The translations under genes and the position numbers were made by a program. The notes under the pieces were generated by a model that was not told the origin of the DNA, ran no database searches, and saw only the letters and a program-made list of their open reading frames with translations. Shown one piece after another: positions 55,017 to 64,000 of a stretch of 64,000 bases of DNA. Numbering within the stretch: position 1 is the stretch's first letter; each line of letters starts with the position of its first letter. The stretch covers positions 194,556-258,555 of the forward strand of contig NZ_JAVRHN010000007.1 of the NCBI RefSeq assembly GCF_031846645.1, read 5' to 3'. The stretch is from Autumnicola psychrophila (GTDB taxonomy: Bacteria; Bacteroidota; Bacteroidia; Flavobacteriales; Flavobacteriaceae).

Positions 55017-56240
55017 AAAAACTAGGGTATGATCTCAAGTTGGTGATCATTGATCAGATCCAAAACGCACAGATCTCTATCAATCATGCTTCTGATAATT
55101 ATCAGCTCTACAGAGTTTCTATCTATTACTGGTTGAAAAAATACAGTACTTTAGAACAAAAGAAACAAGGCATGAGCAAGAAGGATGAGATCAAGAAACT
55201 TAAAGAAAAAATATTGGAACTGGAATTCGTAAAAAACTTCCAACAAGATATTATTGCTGACATGAAACTTATTACCGGAGTGGATATGTCAAAAAAGTCA
55301 TTGCCCAAAACATTAGCCGACGAGATCGAAAAAAAGAAGCAAAACCGTTTAAAAGAAAATGGTTGACCCAATGTTTTGGGATTTCTAAACAAGCTTTTTA
55401 TAAGCGATTAAGATCTCATCAAACCAGGCACACTCAGCAAAAGATAATCATTCGGCTTATTAAAGAGTATCGAAGAAGATACGGACTACGTTCCGGTGGT
55501 ATTAAACTATATCAGGAATTAAAGGCTGATATGAACCGACTCGGTATCAAAATAGGAAGAGATAAATTCTATCAGGTGATGCGCAACAATAACCTACTCG
55601 TGCCTAAATTAAAGCGATTCCATATCACAACCGATTCAAAACACCGATTCTTTAAATACAAAAACCCGACAAAAGACAAAGTGCCTACAATGCCTTAACA
55701 ACTCTGGGTAAGCGATATTACCATACATCAAAACATAAAACTGACACAGCTACCTTGGTATTAGTCACAGATGCCTATTCAAAGCAAATTATAGGCTATA
55801 AATTAACAAGCCATATGAAGACCTCACTCTGCATCGATGCCCTTAAAATGGCTTTTAAAAACGGAATTACAAGAATCAAAACTCATCCATCATTCCAATC
55901 GTAGTATTCAATATTGCAACCCAATGTACACCAGCTTTGCTGAGGATCATGATATACTCCTGAGCACGACCGAGAAATACGATCCATATGAGAACGCCGT
56001 GGCGGAAAGAGTCAACAGAACCCTTAAATAAGAATGCGATTTAAAACGAATTATAAAAAATGCTAACTTAGCCGGAAAGATGGTCAAAAGAGCTGTTGAG
56101 ATATACAATAACAAAAGACCACATTTTAGTCTCAAATTGAACACTCCCAATTTTGTTCATTTGAATCAAAATGTTGACTATCATTCCTACAAATAGAACA
56201 AACAGGATTTAGAACTATTGACCATTTAAACTGTCGAAAA
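55017..56240 (+). mobile_element. IS3-family element 2 (defective)
   Basis: OrfA- and OrfB-like frames on the plus strand. It begins within the IS30 relic and ends near 56,240. Terminal repeats could not be set. Confidence 0.7.
55040..56196 (+). pseudogene. IS3-family transposase 2, several lesions
   Basis: OrfA (55040-55366) has a helical DNA-binding part and a long coiled coil (KKDEIKKLKEKILELEFVKN). OrfB (from 55363) has SGGIKLYQELKADMNRLGIK and QLWVSDIT (first Asp) after a TAA at about 55,697, then frameshifts, then IHHSNRSIQYCNPMYTSFAE (the usual DRG is NRS, so the second catalytic Asp is lost), AVAERVNRTLK and another TAA in frame. The tail ends at TAG 56196. Confidence 0.85.
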
Positions 56241-56484
56241 TTTAAGCAAAAATAGGCAACCTATTTCAGTATAATACATTATTCATATGAACTGATTTTA
56301 TGAAAGAGCAAACTACTTTACTCACAACAACTTGAAAACGAGGTCTGGTCTCACAGAACTTAACGTGGTTGTAGTAATAAAAGAGAGAGGATTATCAATG
56401 TGGTCGAAGTCTAACGCTTCACCGTAGATTGTAACCTTAAACTTCACTTTGTTCTTTCTGATTATTCACTAAAATAAAGAGAAT
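56241..56484. other. Spacer after IS3 element 2, nothing recognised
   Basis: AT-rich sequence between the IS3 relic and the attC-like repeat. No frame with protein character. Confidence 0.4.
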
Positions 56485-56695
56485 CAAACATAAGACGTGT
56501 ATAAAACATTGCTAATGATTGCTAAACCGAAACATTTGTGCTTATTTTCAAAGACCGCCAAATTTTTAAATTTGGCTTTTAAGAGTGATAAGTTAAAAAC
56601 GAAATATAAAAATTCGGCTCTGTGTTAATCCGAAAAGTTAGCGTCTTTTTACACGCTACGTTTCATACACAAACCGTTAGGCGTAAGCAAGGATA
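56485..56695. repeat. Possible integron-type/Bacteroidetes intergenic repeat
   Basis: The block starts CGTGTATAAAACATTGC and ends AAACCGTTAGGCGTAAGC. It holds AAATTTTTAAATTTGGC and a hairpin TAGCGT...ACGCTA. The ending GTTAGGC fits the attC core pattern GTTRRRY, and similar blocks occur as repeats in Bacteroidetes genomes (from memory). A clear left core (RYYYAAC) was not found. Confidence 0.35.
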
Positions 56696-56731
56696 GGGTT
56701 CATAAATTCAATAACTAAAATAGAAAAACAC

Positions 56732-57442
56732 ATGAGACATTCAATGAAACACTTATTATTTATATTTATTTGTTCCTGTTTGACTATACCCCGTCTAGCA
56801 TTTTCTCAAAATGCCAATGAAGCAGCCGAGCCGACTGTCAAGAAGTCTAATGTTATTGATCTATTTGAAGGAGGTACATTGGATGCATGGAAAGTACCAT
56901 CGGCTCATTGGTATGTAGAAGGGGAAAGAATCGTTGGGTACACTGGGGAGGAGAAGCTCGAAATTCCTGAGTGGTTGTATACCAGACAGCGGTTTAGCAA
57001 CTTCGAGTTTACCTGTGAATTGAAGCTTAACGGAGACAACCACCGTAATACGGGTATTTACTACCGCGTTAATACCTTTCTCTTCGAAGACTCCCAGAGC
57101 AAGAAATCCTTTGAGGCGGCTTCAGGATACGAGTTTGACGCCGCGATTCCCACCAAAAGGAATAATTTTTGGGGCTCACTTGGTGATTGGTACGCACGGC
57201 CGTCTTTACGCATATACCCTGACCAGACCATTATTAATCAGGCGTATAAACCAGAGGATTGGAATCGCATGACCATCCGCGCGCGTGGAAATCGTTTGGA
57301 ATATTGGATCAATGGCATAAAGGTTATGGACTACCTGGATCCCGATCCCAAGGCGTCTCGTGAAGGAGTCATTGGTTTTCAAATTCATAACGGATCGGTT
57401 ATGAAGATAGAATACCGAAACATACGGGTACTTCCACTTTGA
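56732..57442 (+). CDS. DUF1080 (3-keto-disaccharide hydrolase-like) protein
   Basis: 236 residues with a signal peptide (FIFICSCLTIPRLAFSQ). The jelly roll reads FSNFEFTCELKLNGDNHRNT then GIYYRVNTFLFEDSQ, ASGYEFDAAIPTKRN and a closing WNRMTIRARGNRLEYWING, standard for DUF1080. A 3-keto-glycoside is the likely substrate, produced by Gfo/Idh/MocA oxidoreductases such as the one at 53158. Intact within the decay zone. Confidence 0.9.
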   Translation: MRHSMKHLLFIFICSCLTIPRLAFSQNANEAAEPTVKKSNVIDLFEGGTLDAWKVPSAHWYVEGERIVGYTGEEKLEIPEWLYTRQRFSNFEFTCELKLNGDNHRNTGIYYRVNTFLFEDSQSKKSFEAASGYEFDAAIPTKRNNFWGSLGDWYARPSLRIYPDQTIINQAYKPEDWNRMTIRARGNRLEYWINGIKVMDYLDPDPKASREGVIGFQIHNGSVMKIEYRNIRVLPL

Positions 57443-57700
57443 ACCATAGGTTAGAAACAAAATTCCGTTAAATAAATTAACCTATCGTGCCTAATTGATT
57501 AATTTAGATATATTTACATTCAGATTTTCAAAAAATGTAATTAGATGGAATTTAATATGACATCCTCTGAGTCGCAATAAAAATAATAGCCCAGCATTAG
57601 TAAGTTCAAGGGGTATTGCCCGCTTCAGCTTTCTTGTACCTTGACAGGAAAGTGCCACGCAATCGACTACTATTCATACACTTACATTTGTGCGTCACTT
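57443..57700. other. Spacer, nothing recognised
   Basis: AT-rich sequence between the DUF1080 gene and the IS3 relic; one weak inverted repeat (TCAAGGGGTA / TACCTTGA) near 57,610-57,650. Confidence 0.4.
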
Positions 57701-58480
57701 TGTCTTGTCCTAAAATATAGCTACAGGTTGAAATTGATTTTACCTGATTTCATTATATAATTTAATAACATTTTTTGCCGCTCTCCTGGCATGTTCCCTA
57801 TTTGCAAAGGCCTGATTGAGGTAGAATTCATCTTTTAGAATTCAGTTTACACGTTCTCCCATTGCGTCTTGGTAACAATGGTGTTGTTCTGTCATACTGA
57901 TATTTATCCTTTTTCTTTTGAGTATTTGTATATACACAATGCTGCAATACTGTATTCCTCTATTTGAATGGTTTATGAGCCTCTGTTTTTAGCCTGGTAA
58001 ATAGCTTTATTAAGTGCTCTCACGCATCTTTTAAACTCCAGGCTACAGTGACAATTTCTCTGGAATGCATATCTTTAATGAGCGCCAGATAACAAAATCC
58101 TTTTACGGTTCTGATATTCGTAATATCCGATACCCACACTTGATCAGGCCTGTTTACTTTAGATCTTTAATCATATTGTTGTACTTATAAAACCTGTGAT
58201 ATGAATTAGTTGTTATGGCACTTTATTTCTTTCAATCCAATACCAAGGTATCGAGATTATTTTTTAAGAATAGTTTTTAAGCAGTTATCTTTTTTGAAAC
58301 GCTTTGATTATGTGATGTTCATCTTTGGTTTCCTCTTTGCTCTGATGTTCATAAGATTCTTACGGTTGTAATTTCGTTCAGAATCTTAAGTTTAGAAGAT
58401 TCTGAATACCGTCTGATCACTTTATTATTTTTTATAGATTAATGTTTAAAAATTATGTAACCTTTATTTAGGTCGGGTCA
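57701..58480 (-). mobile_element. IS3-family element 3 (heavily decayed)
   Basis: The left end TGTCTTGTCCT (57701) is the same as at 61239. On the minus strand the pieces RYSESSKLKILNEI (OrfA), QVWVSDITNIRTVKGFCYLA (OrfB with the first Asp) and DEFYLNQAFANREHARRAAK (C-terminal) appear in order with stops and shifts. Compared with the end at 61239, about 57 bp are deleted after GATTTTAC. Confidence 0.78.
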
Positions 58481-58833
58481 CCTATGGTTTTCTTCATTTC
58501 TAAACTTTGTGTTGATTCATATCGTATAATCTTTATCACACATTTTTTTATAAAGTTCTTTGTTAATTGATCAGAAATTGATAATATTAGGAGTTTATTG
58601 CTAAACTTGTTGCATAATAAGCATCAGTGGTAATAATAGTTTCAAATTTTTAGAAATAAATGGAAGCAGTGTTTATTTAGTAAATGCCATGATCCCTATT
58701 GACAGTAACTGCTCACTACATAGGATCGATTGGAATTATAAATAGTGTATTTTTAATATAAACTATTCTAGCACAGTTTCAAGATATTTGATCAGTTTAA
58801 ATTTTAATATATAAAAAACAACCTATTCCAAAA
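58481..58833. other. Intergenic 353 bp, nothing recognised
   Basis: AT-rich sequence before the FG-GAP pseudogene; probably once held its promoter. Confidence 0.4.
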
Positions 58834-60082
58834 ATGGAAAAAGCACCATGGATAATTCTAGGAGGGATATTTTTCTTCCTTTTGATGATTTCATTCACCC
58901 CTGCCTGTGCTCAAATCACGTTTAAAAAAATTACGCTTTCCGATACCAATGTCGGTGAAGGGGTGTCAGTAGGGGACTTTAATAAAGATGGTCACCTCGA
59001 TGTTTCTGCAGGCCCTTACTTGTGAATAGGTCCAGAGTTCTCCACGCGTTATAGAATAGGCCCAAATGGTGAGGCGAATTATCCCATGAACCAATATGGG
59101 TATTATTATATGCAAACTAGGCCTTATGATGGAAATAATGATGGTTGGCTGGACATTCCCTTTCAGAGAGGACTGCAAAACTTTCTCTGGTTAGAAAACC
59201 CTGGAGAAGGTAAGCAGGGAGAATTGTGGGAAGAGCGTACCCTGGGTCCTGGAATGGGAGGAGAAAGCGCTCAATTTGTTCCACTATTCAGTGACGATGA
59301 AAATGTATTGATTGCTGGGCATAATTTTAATGAAAGAAATTGGGGGGCCGCTATCCTGGAGCAAATTTGATGCCTCCAAAAACGAATATGTCTGGCATAT
59401 TATTTCTGAAAAGAAGTACAAGCACAATTCACATGGCTTAGGCATGGGAGACGTAAATGGTGATGGTAGAAACGATATTCTGGTACGGGATGGTTGGTAT
59501 GAACAGCCCGCTTCCATAGAAGGGGATCCCCTTTGGAGCTATCATCCATACTTATTTAGTTTCGATCCTTATAAAAGCAGGGAAAACCTCGGAGGAAGCC
59601 ACATGTTTGTTGATGATGTGGACGGTGACGGTGACGGAGATGTAATTGGCGCACTCGAAGGGCACGGTTGGGGACTGGCCTGGTTTGAACAAATGAAGAT
59701 AGCAGACAGCCTTACATTTACTCCCCATATGATAATGGGTACTAATGAAGAACTCGATTTATATCAAGGGGTTGGCTTCTCCCAGTTACATAGTTTGGGA
59801 TATGTTGATGTAGACGGTGACGGATTGAAGGACATAGTAGCGGGCAAACGTTATAAAGCACATGATGGCAAAGACCCGGATAGTGACGGACCTGCTGTAC
59901 TTTACTGGTTCAAACAGACCCGCAAGGCTGGCAAAACTTCTTTTGTACCGATGCTGATTGATTCTTCAGTAGGAAGTGGCTCCAGTATGGAAGAACAGAA
60001 AGATATTGATAAAGATGGGCACCCTGATATTGTTACTAGCTCTAAAAAGGGAACCTTTATCTTTCTCACTAGGAGACATTAA
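58834..60082 (+). pseudogene. FG-GAP/VCBS-repeat secreted protein, one TGA and one G-run frameshift
   Basis: A signal peptide (FFFLLMISFTPACAQ) is followed by VGEGVSVGDFNKDGHLDVSA, a FG-GAP repeat. A TGA at 59023 replaces a Trp codon (AGPYL-stop-IGPEF), and the frame stays open after it. At 59,341-59,346 a run of six G shifts the frame; with five G the protein would continue WGPLSWSKFDASKNEY into the next frame. That frame holds further calcium-type repeats (GMGDVNGDGRNDILVRDGWY, DDVDGDGDGDVIGA, DVDGDGLKDIVAG) to 60082. Such proteins bind glycans at the cell surface. Confidence 0.87.
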
Positions 60083-60359
60083 TTCAGAACACGTACCATT
60101 CGATTTAGGTATAGACTTGCCATACAGGGCTTTTATACTGGAGTGTATGAGAAAAATACGAGCATTTTTGAAGATGATGCAAAGAGGATTTTTGAGCACA
60201 TCATGATGTTAATAATTGTTTCAGTATTTAAAGGAACAGACCACAAATCCCTCACATAACTGTATTTTGGAGATTGATGAATTAACTTAGGTCCATTTAA
60301 ATAAGAAATTTTGGCTATTGAAGCCGTATTTACATGAAAAGTCCAAATTGAAGTTGACT

Positions 60360-61105
60360 ATGAGACTTAAAAATAAAGTGACTTTTATAACTGGAGGAGG
60401 AGCTGGCATAGGAAAATGTACTGCAGAATTGTTTGCAAAAGAAGGTTCCGCAGTAGCCGTACTCGACCGAAATGTAGACAAAGCCAAATCCGTTGCAGAT
60501 AGTATTATGTCAATGGGTGGAAAAGCTATCGCAATTGAAGCAGATGTAACATCAGAATCGCAGATTATCCAGGCAGTTAAAACAACAGTTGAGAATTTTG
60601 GCCCAATTGATATTCTGGTGAATCATGCTGGGGTAATTCCCGATGGTGATGCTTCAATATTAGATGTGGAAGAAGAAACCATTGATCAGGGACTGGCAAT
60701 AAATGTAAAAGGCATGATGCTCGTTGGTAAACAGGTAAGCAGATCAATGCGTGACGCCGGAAAGGGTGGAACGATAGTGAATACAGCCTCTGATTTATCA
60801 CAGGTTGCGCTGGCAGGACTAGTAACTTATGTTACATCCCTGGCTTAACAAGAGCTATGGCAACGGATCTTGCAGAGTATAACATTCGTGTTAACGCTGT
60901 TGCGCCAGGTTTTATTTATACCGAAATGACAGCAGGTCTTGCTGATAATGAAGAAATAATGGAGCCCATGCGAGAAACCTATTTATTGAAGCAGCTGGGA
61001 GAACCAATAGATGTGGCGAACTGTATTCTTTTTCTGGCGTCGGATGAATCTTCTTTTTGTACCGGATCAATACTGACTGTTGATGGTGGGCATGTGGTTC
61101 GTTAA
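60360..61105 (+). pseudogene. SDR oxidoreductase, frameshift and loss of the catalytic Lys
   Basis: From ATG 60360: FITGGGAGIGKCTAELFAKE (cofactor site), NHAGVIP and VNTASDLSQ. At about 60,840 the sequence jumps from YVTS to a shifted frame continuing TRAMATD...NIRVNAVAPGFIYTEMTA. The Y-x-x-x-K motif thus lost its Lys and several residues. The C-terminus (TVDGGHVVR) is intact to 61105. Once a full SDR of about 250 residues. Confidence 0.88.
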
Positions 61106-61238
61106 CATATAAAATAACTTTCTAAGAAATACTGAGCCCCATTTAACAGATTCTTTTTCCTCTAAGAGCCATATTCTAAAATAGTCAAAGAGCCTTAATC
61201 CTTTTCGCAACGAACAGAAAACCCTTACTCCTTATAGT

Positions 61239-61370
61239 GTCTTGTCCTGAAATAGGGCTACAGGTTAAAATTGATTTTACGCTATTAATTTATATACCAT
61301 ATTAGGTGTTTGATAGTCTAAAGATAAATGTAATCTTATTTCATTATATAATTTTATAGCATTTTTTGCG
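61239..61370 (-). mobile_element. IS3-family end (copy 4), cut by IS256 element 2
   Basis: Begins TGTCTTGTCCT as at 57701 and reads, on the minus strand, the OrfB tail (KLYNEIRLHLSLDYQTPN). It stops at 61370, where IS256 element 2 begins; the rest is missing. Confidence 0.8.
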
Positions 61371-61431
61371 AGGGTGTAATCTCAAGTCTGTCTAGACTTT
61401 GAAAATTATAATAAATTTTTTAGACTAGATT

Positions 61432-62554
61432 ATGACACAAGAAGAGATTAAAGAATTAAAGGAAAAAGCGTTAAAACAATTTTTATCAGGAGAATCCCTA
61501 ACCGGCAAGGATGGAGCTTTTGCTCCGATGCTTAACGAGTTTATGGAAGAGGCCTTAGAAGCAGAGATATCTTCTCATCCTTCCGATGAAGAGAAAGGCT
61601 CTCAAGCTGGTAACAAGCGTAATGGCAAAGGTAAAAAGCCTCTGAAGAGCAACCACGGGGGATGTCACCATCAACACGCCCCAAGATCGTGACAGCACCT
61701 TTGAGCCCCAGATCGTGGAGAAGCGTCAGCGTATCCTGGCCGATAACCTGGAAAAGCAAATCATAGGGATGTACGGGCTAGGCAACAGTCTTCCTGATAT
61801 CTCCGCTCACATAGAAGAGATGTATGACTCCAAAATATCCACCCACGTCTTTGATATTACCGACCGCGTGACTCCTAAGGTAAAGGAATGGCAGGACCGA
61901 CCCTTGGATTCAATATATTGCATCCTATGGCTTGATGCGATGCATTTCAAGGTACGTGAAAAAGGAAAGGTAAGACATAAAGCCCTGTACAATATTTTAG
62001 GGATAAATAAAGCTGGGAAAAAGGAAGTACTGGGGATGTATATCTCAGAGAGTGAAGGTGCCAACTTCTGGCTTCAGGTCTTGACCAATTTACATAACCG
62101 CGGGTTAAAAGACATCCTGATTGTCTGTACAGATAATCTCACAGGCTTTAATGAGGCTATTCATTCGGTTTATCCCAAAACCGATATCCAGCTATGTATT
62201 GTCCATCAGTTTCGCAATAGCTTGAAGTACGTTGCCAGTAAGGACCAAAAGGATTTTATGAAAGATCTTAAACAGGTTTACAAGGCGGACACCAAGGATC
62301 AGGCTGAATCAGCTTTATTGGAGCTGGAAGAAAAATGGGGTAAGAAATATCCCATAGTGATTCGTTCTTGGAATGACAACTGGGAACAGCTGAGTGCTTA
62401 CTTTGAATACACTGCTCCCATTAGAAAGCTCATATACACCACAAATGCTGTAGAGGGCTTTCACCGGCAGGTAAGAAAAGACTGGGGCTTGATAGTTCAA
62501 CAATTAGCCATTAAATTTGAGGGCCGACTAGAGTTGGATTTAGCAACCAATTAA
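61432..62554 (+). pseudogene. IS256-family transposase 2, one frameshift and an internal deletion
   Basis: The N-terminal frame (KALKQFLSGESLTGKDGAFA) shifts in a run of five G at about 61,657-61,661 (four G would restore HGDVTINTPQD). From about 61,695 the frame is open: SIYCILWLDAMHFKVREKGK (first Asp), IVCTDNLTGF (second Asp), IVHQFRNSLKYVASKD. After EGFHRQVRK about 37 residues present in copy 1 (VTKTKGAFTND...) are missing in frame, including part of the catalytic-Glu region; then DWGLIVQQLAIKFEG to the stop. Confidence 0.92.
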
Positions 62555-62571
62555 AAAACCAGCTAAAAATT

Positions 62572-62601
62572 TTTCCTTCCGGGGGTACCCCCGGAAGGAA
62601 A
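62572..62601. terminator. 30-bp perfect palindrome with GGGGGTACCCCC core
   Basis: Bases 62572-62601 are exactly self-complementary (CCTTCC-GGGGGTACCCCC-GGAAGG core), with T-runs left and A-runs right. It lies 18 bp past the transposase stop and would terminate transcription in both directions or block read-in from outside. Confidence 0.85.
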
Positions 62602-62723
62602 GGCAGACAGAGTTGAGCTAACACTCCCGGCAAAACTTCCCATCTCATTTCATCTAAAATAATTTATCGAACCACAGTGACCTACTAAAAAAATTATAGC
62701 AGCAGAAATTTCTCAAAAGAAAA

Positions 62724-63984
62724 GAGGTCGTCTAAAAAGTAATTTTTAGGCGGCTTTTTTGTTGGTAGATATTTAAAGGAGTGGTTTTTTCACCTGAGTC
62801 CCTTTGATCGGGATTTAAAAAAAACGATCAGTTACATCCTTCTCTAGGCTATACTGAACTTCTTTAAGTTGTGTGCCATGGCTATTAGCCCTATTTCGGT
62901 GGTTACTTTCTCCATTCCCGTAGCATAAACCGCTTGAAGCCCATATTTTGCTTAATATTTCCAAAGACTGCCTCTGCATCCCAACATCTTCGCTTACGAT
63001 GTGCTACTCCCTCTTCACTTAGGAGCAGGCTTTTTGCTTTCTCTTTCAGGCGGATCAGGTTGTGGTTGCGTTCAATTGATTCTTTTTACCTTAGCCTTAT
63101 GGCAACTGCCTCGCAGAGGGCAGCCATGGCAGTTTTGAGCCTGATAGCGGTGGATTTCCTGAGTAAAGCCGTTTTTGGTTTGGTTTTCATAGGTGTTGAT
63201 TTTGTTCATCGCCTGCCCCATGGGACAGTAGTAGGTGTCCGTTTCGGGATTGTAAAAAAGGTTGTCTGGCTGGAACGGGTTTTCCCTGCGCTTTTTATCG
63301 CGCTGTTCTTTATGGAAGTAGTTGTATTTTACAAAAGCAGTTATGTTCTTTTCTTCAGGTCTGTGTAATTTTCTTCATTGCCATATCCGGCATCAGCGGT
63401 AAGTGTTTCAGGGGTTTGACCGTAGGATTCAATATGATCATTGAGATGATCTTTGAAAGTGGTAGTATCTGCTGTAGTTTGAGCAAGGGTGTAGCTAGTG
63501 ATAAACTGGTTGTTGGTAGAGGCTTGTAAATTATACCCGGGCTTTAGCTGTCCATTTTGCATATGATCATCCTTCATGCGCATAAAGGTGGCATCGGGAT
63601 CTGTTTTGCTGTAGCTGTTCCTCTTACCCAGGATAGCTTCCTGCTCATTGCACTTCTGCAGGTTCTTTGGCCAGTTCTTTTTGGCATAATTCAGCTTTTG
63701 TTTAACCTTCTTGTCTACTTCACTACCTTAAGAAGCATCCGCGGGTGATAGCTCGAGGTGCCTCCTCCTTTATAGCTCTTCTCCAGGGTACTAATGTCTA
63801 AATGATCTACAATGGTATTGACAATCCGGACAGGGTGATTTTTTGAAACCAGATCATCATAGCTGGGGAGAATAAGACTTAACTGATTTTGATGATAAGT
63901 CTTAAAAACTACTTTTCTGCTCATAGCCTAAAAATAAGCAGCTATAACTTTTTATAAAAAAAGGCTGCCTTTTCAGATAGCCTC
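62724..63984 (-). mobile_element. IS1182-family element (defective)
   Basis: Ends related by inversion: GAGGTCGTCTAAAAAG at 62724 (with its own hairpin to GGCGGC and a T-run) and GAGGCTATCTGAAAAGG reading inward from 63984. It contains one transposase relic with about 200 residues deleted. Confidence 0.82.
62844..63924 (-). pseudogene. IS1182-family transposase, large internal deletion and frameshifts
   Basis: The N-terminus is good (VVFKTYHQNQLSLILPSYDD, then 'NHPVRIVNTIVDHLD'). After HPRMLLKV the sequence jumps to VDKKVKQKLNYAKKNWPKNL, skipping the middle of the family including the first catalytic Asp region (FTDGTKxEA). Then DPDATFMRMKDDHMQNGQLK and ETLTADAGYGNEENY continue, shift frame, and resume AFVKYNYFHKEQRDK, CPMGQAMNKINTYENQ and LIAMAHNLKKF at the C-terminus with extra stops. 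Confidence 0.88.
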
Positions 63985-64000
63985 TAGTTAACCTTTTAGT

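Larger units (their letters stand above)
61371..62628 (+). mobile_element. IS256-family element 2 (defective)
   Basis: Inverted ends: AGGGTGTAATCTCAAGTCTG at 61371 and, inward from 62628, GGGAGTGTTAGCTCAACTCT. A 30-bp perfect palindrome lies inside the right end (62572-62601). It inserted into an IS3 copy. No clean 8-bp target duplication. Confidence 0.87.

Noticed and set aside
51262..59025. TGA read as Trp (codon reassignment or recoding) to explain TGA at conserved Trp positions
   Set aside because: Other stops in the same pseudogenes are TAA or TAG, the core genes use TGG for Trp normally, and frameshifts and deletions occur alongside. Plain decay explains all of it.
1..64000. CRISPR arrays, rRNA operons or tRNA genes
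   Set aside because: No regularly spaced repeats and no rRNA core sequences were seen; no complete tRNA cloverleaf was recognised on either strand.

Overview
The window looks like a chromosomal segment of a marine-type Flavobacteriaceae bacterium (Gramella/Zunongwangia/Salegentibacter-like; genus is an inference). The basis is low G+C content, promoters of the TAnnTTTG type, a type III glutamine synthetase, a Lacal_2735-type small protein, a BlaI/M56 pair with SusC-plug-like repeats, and many insertion sequences. The window has two parts of very different quality.

Positions 1-43,600 are mostly intact core and accessory genes. They hold: an SRPBCC/GyrI-like protein and a fluoride channel; a nitrogen-uptake cluster (P-II protein, ammonium transporter, outer-membrane beta-barrel) behind a leader with two similar palindromes; an MFS exporter facing a predicted inactive alpha/beta-hydrolase; a methyltransferase, an Lrp/AsnC regulator and a MarC protein; a fused acyl-CoA mutase (IcmF type); purU; a DUF4197 lipoprotein; a metal/B12-type binding protein with pyrF; prfA; purM; glnN; a Na+/Ca2+ antiporter; a BlaI/BlaR1-like pair; apt; a flavodoxin-like reductase; a class-C beta-lactamase-fold hydrolase; DUF808, PAP2 and CDGSH proteins. 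From 43,602 down to 34,849 lies a minus-strand cluster of secreted proteins: a lectin-fold protein, a 1,183-residue propeller-HEAT-cytochrome c protein, a DUF1080 protein with a PA14-like part, a propeller-cytochrome c protein and a TMEM220 protein. It looks like periplasmic sugar or glycoside oxidation.

The cluster is bracketed by two copies of a roughly 200-nt element (34,281-34,480 and 43,693-43,905) that ends on the minus strand in a clean intrinsic terminator. I interpret these as a duplicated small-RNA candidate. It is the least explained and most interesting signal in the window.

Positions 43,906-64,000 are an insertion-sequence-rich decay zone. It has two IS256-family copies, at least three IS3-family copies plus a fourth IS3 end, an IS30 relic and an IS1182-family relic, all with broken transposases. 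Between them lie pseudogenes: an MG2-like secreted protein, a GntP permease and an esterase joined by a deletion, a DUF5996 gene split around an IS3 copy, an FG-GAP protein and an SDR. A few genes are still open: an alpha/beta-hydrolase, an SDR, a Gfo/Idh/MocA oxidoreductase and a DUF1080 protein. Several lesions are Trp-to-TGA or Gln/Glu/Tyr-to-TAA changes within otherwise open frames, and several frameshifts lie in G or T runs. The surviving families suggest a former sugar-utilisation locus related in content to the intact 35-44 kb cluster.
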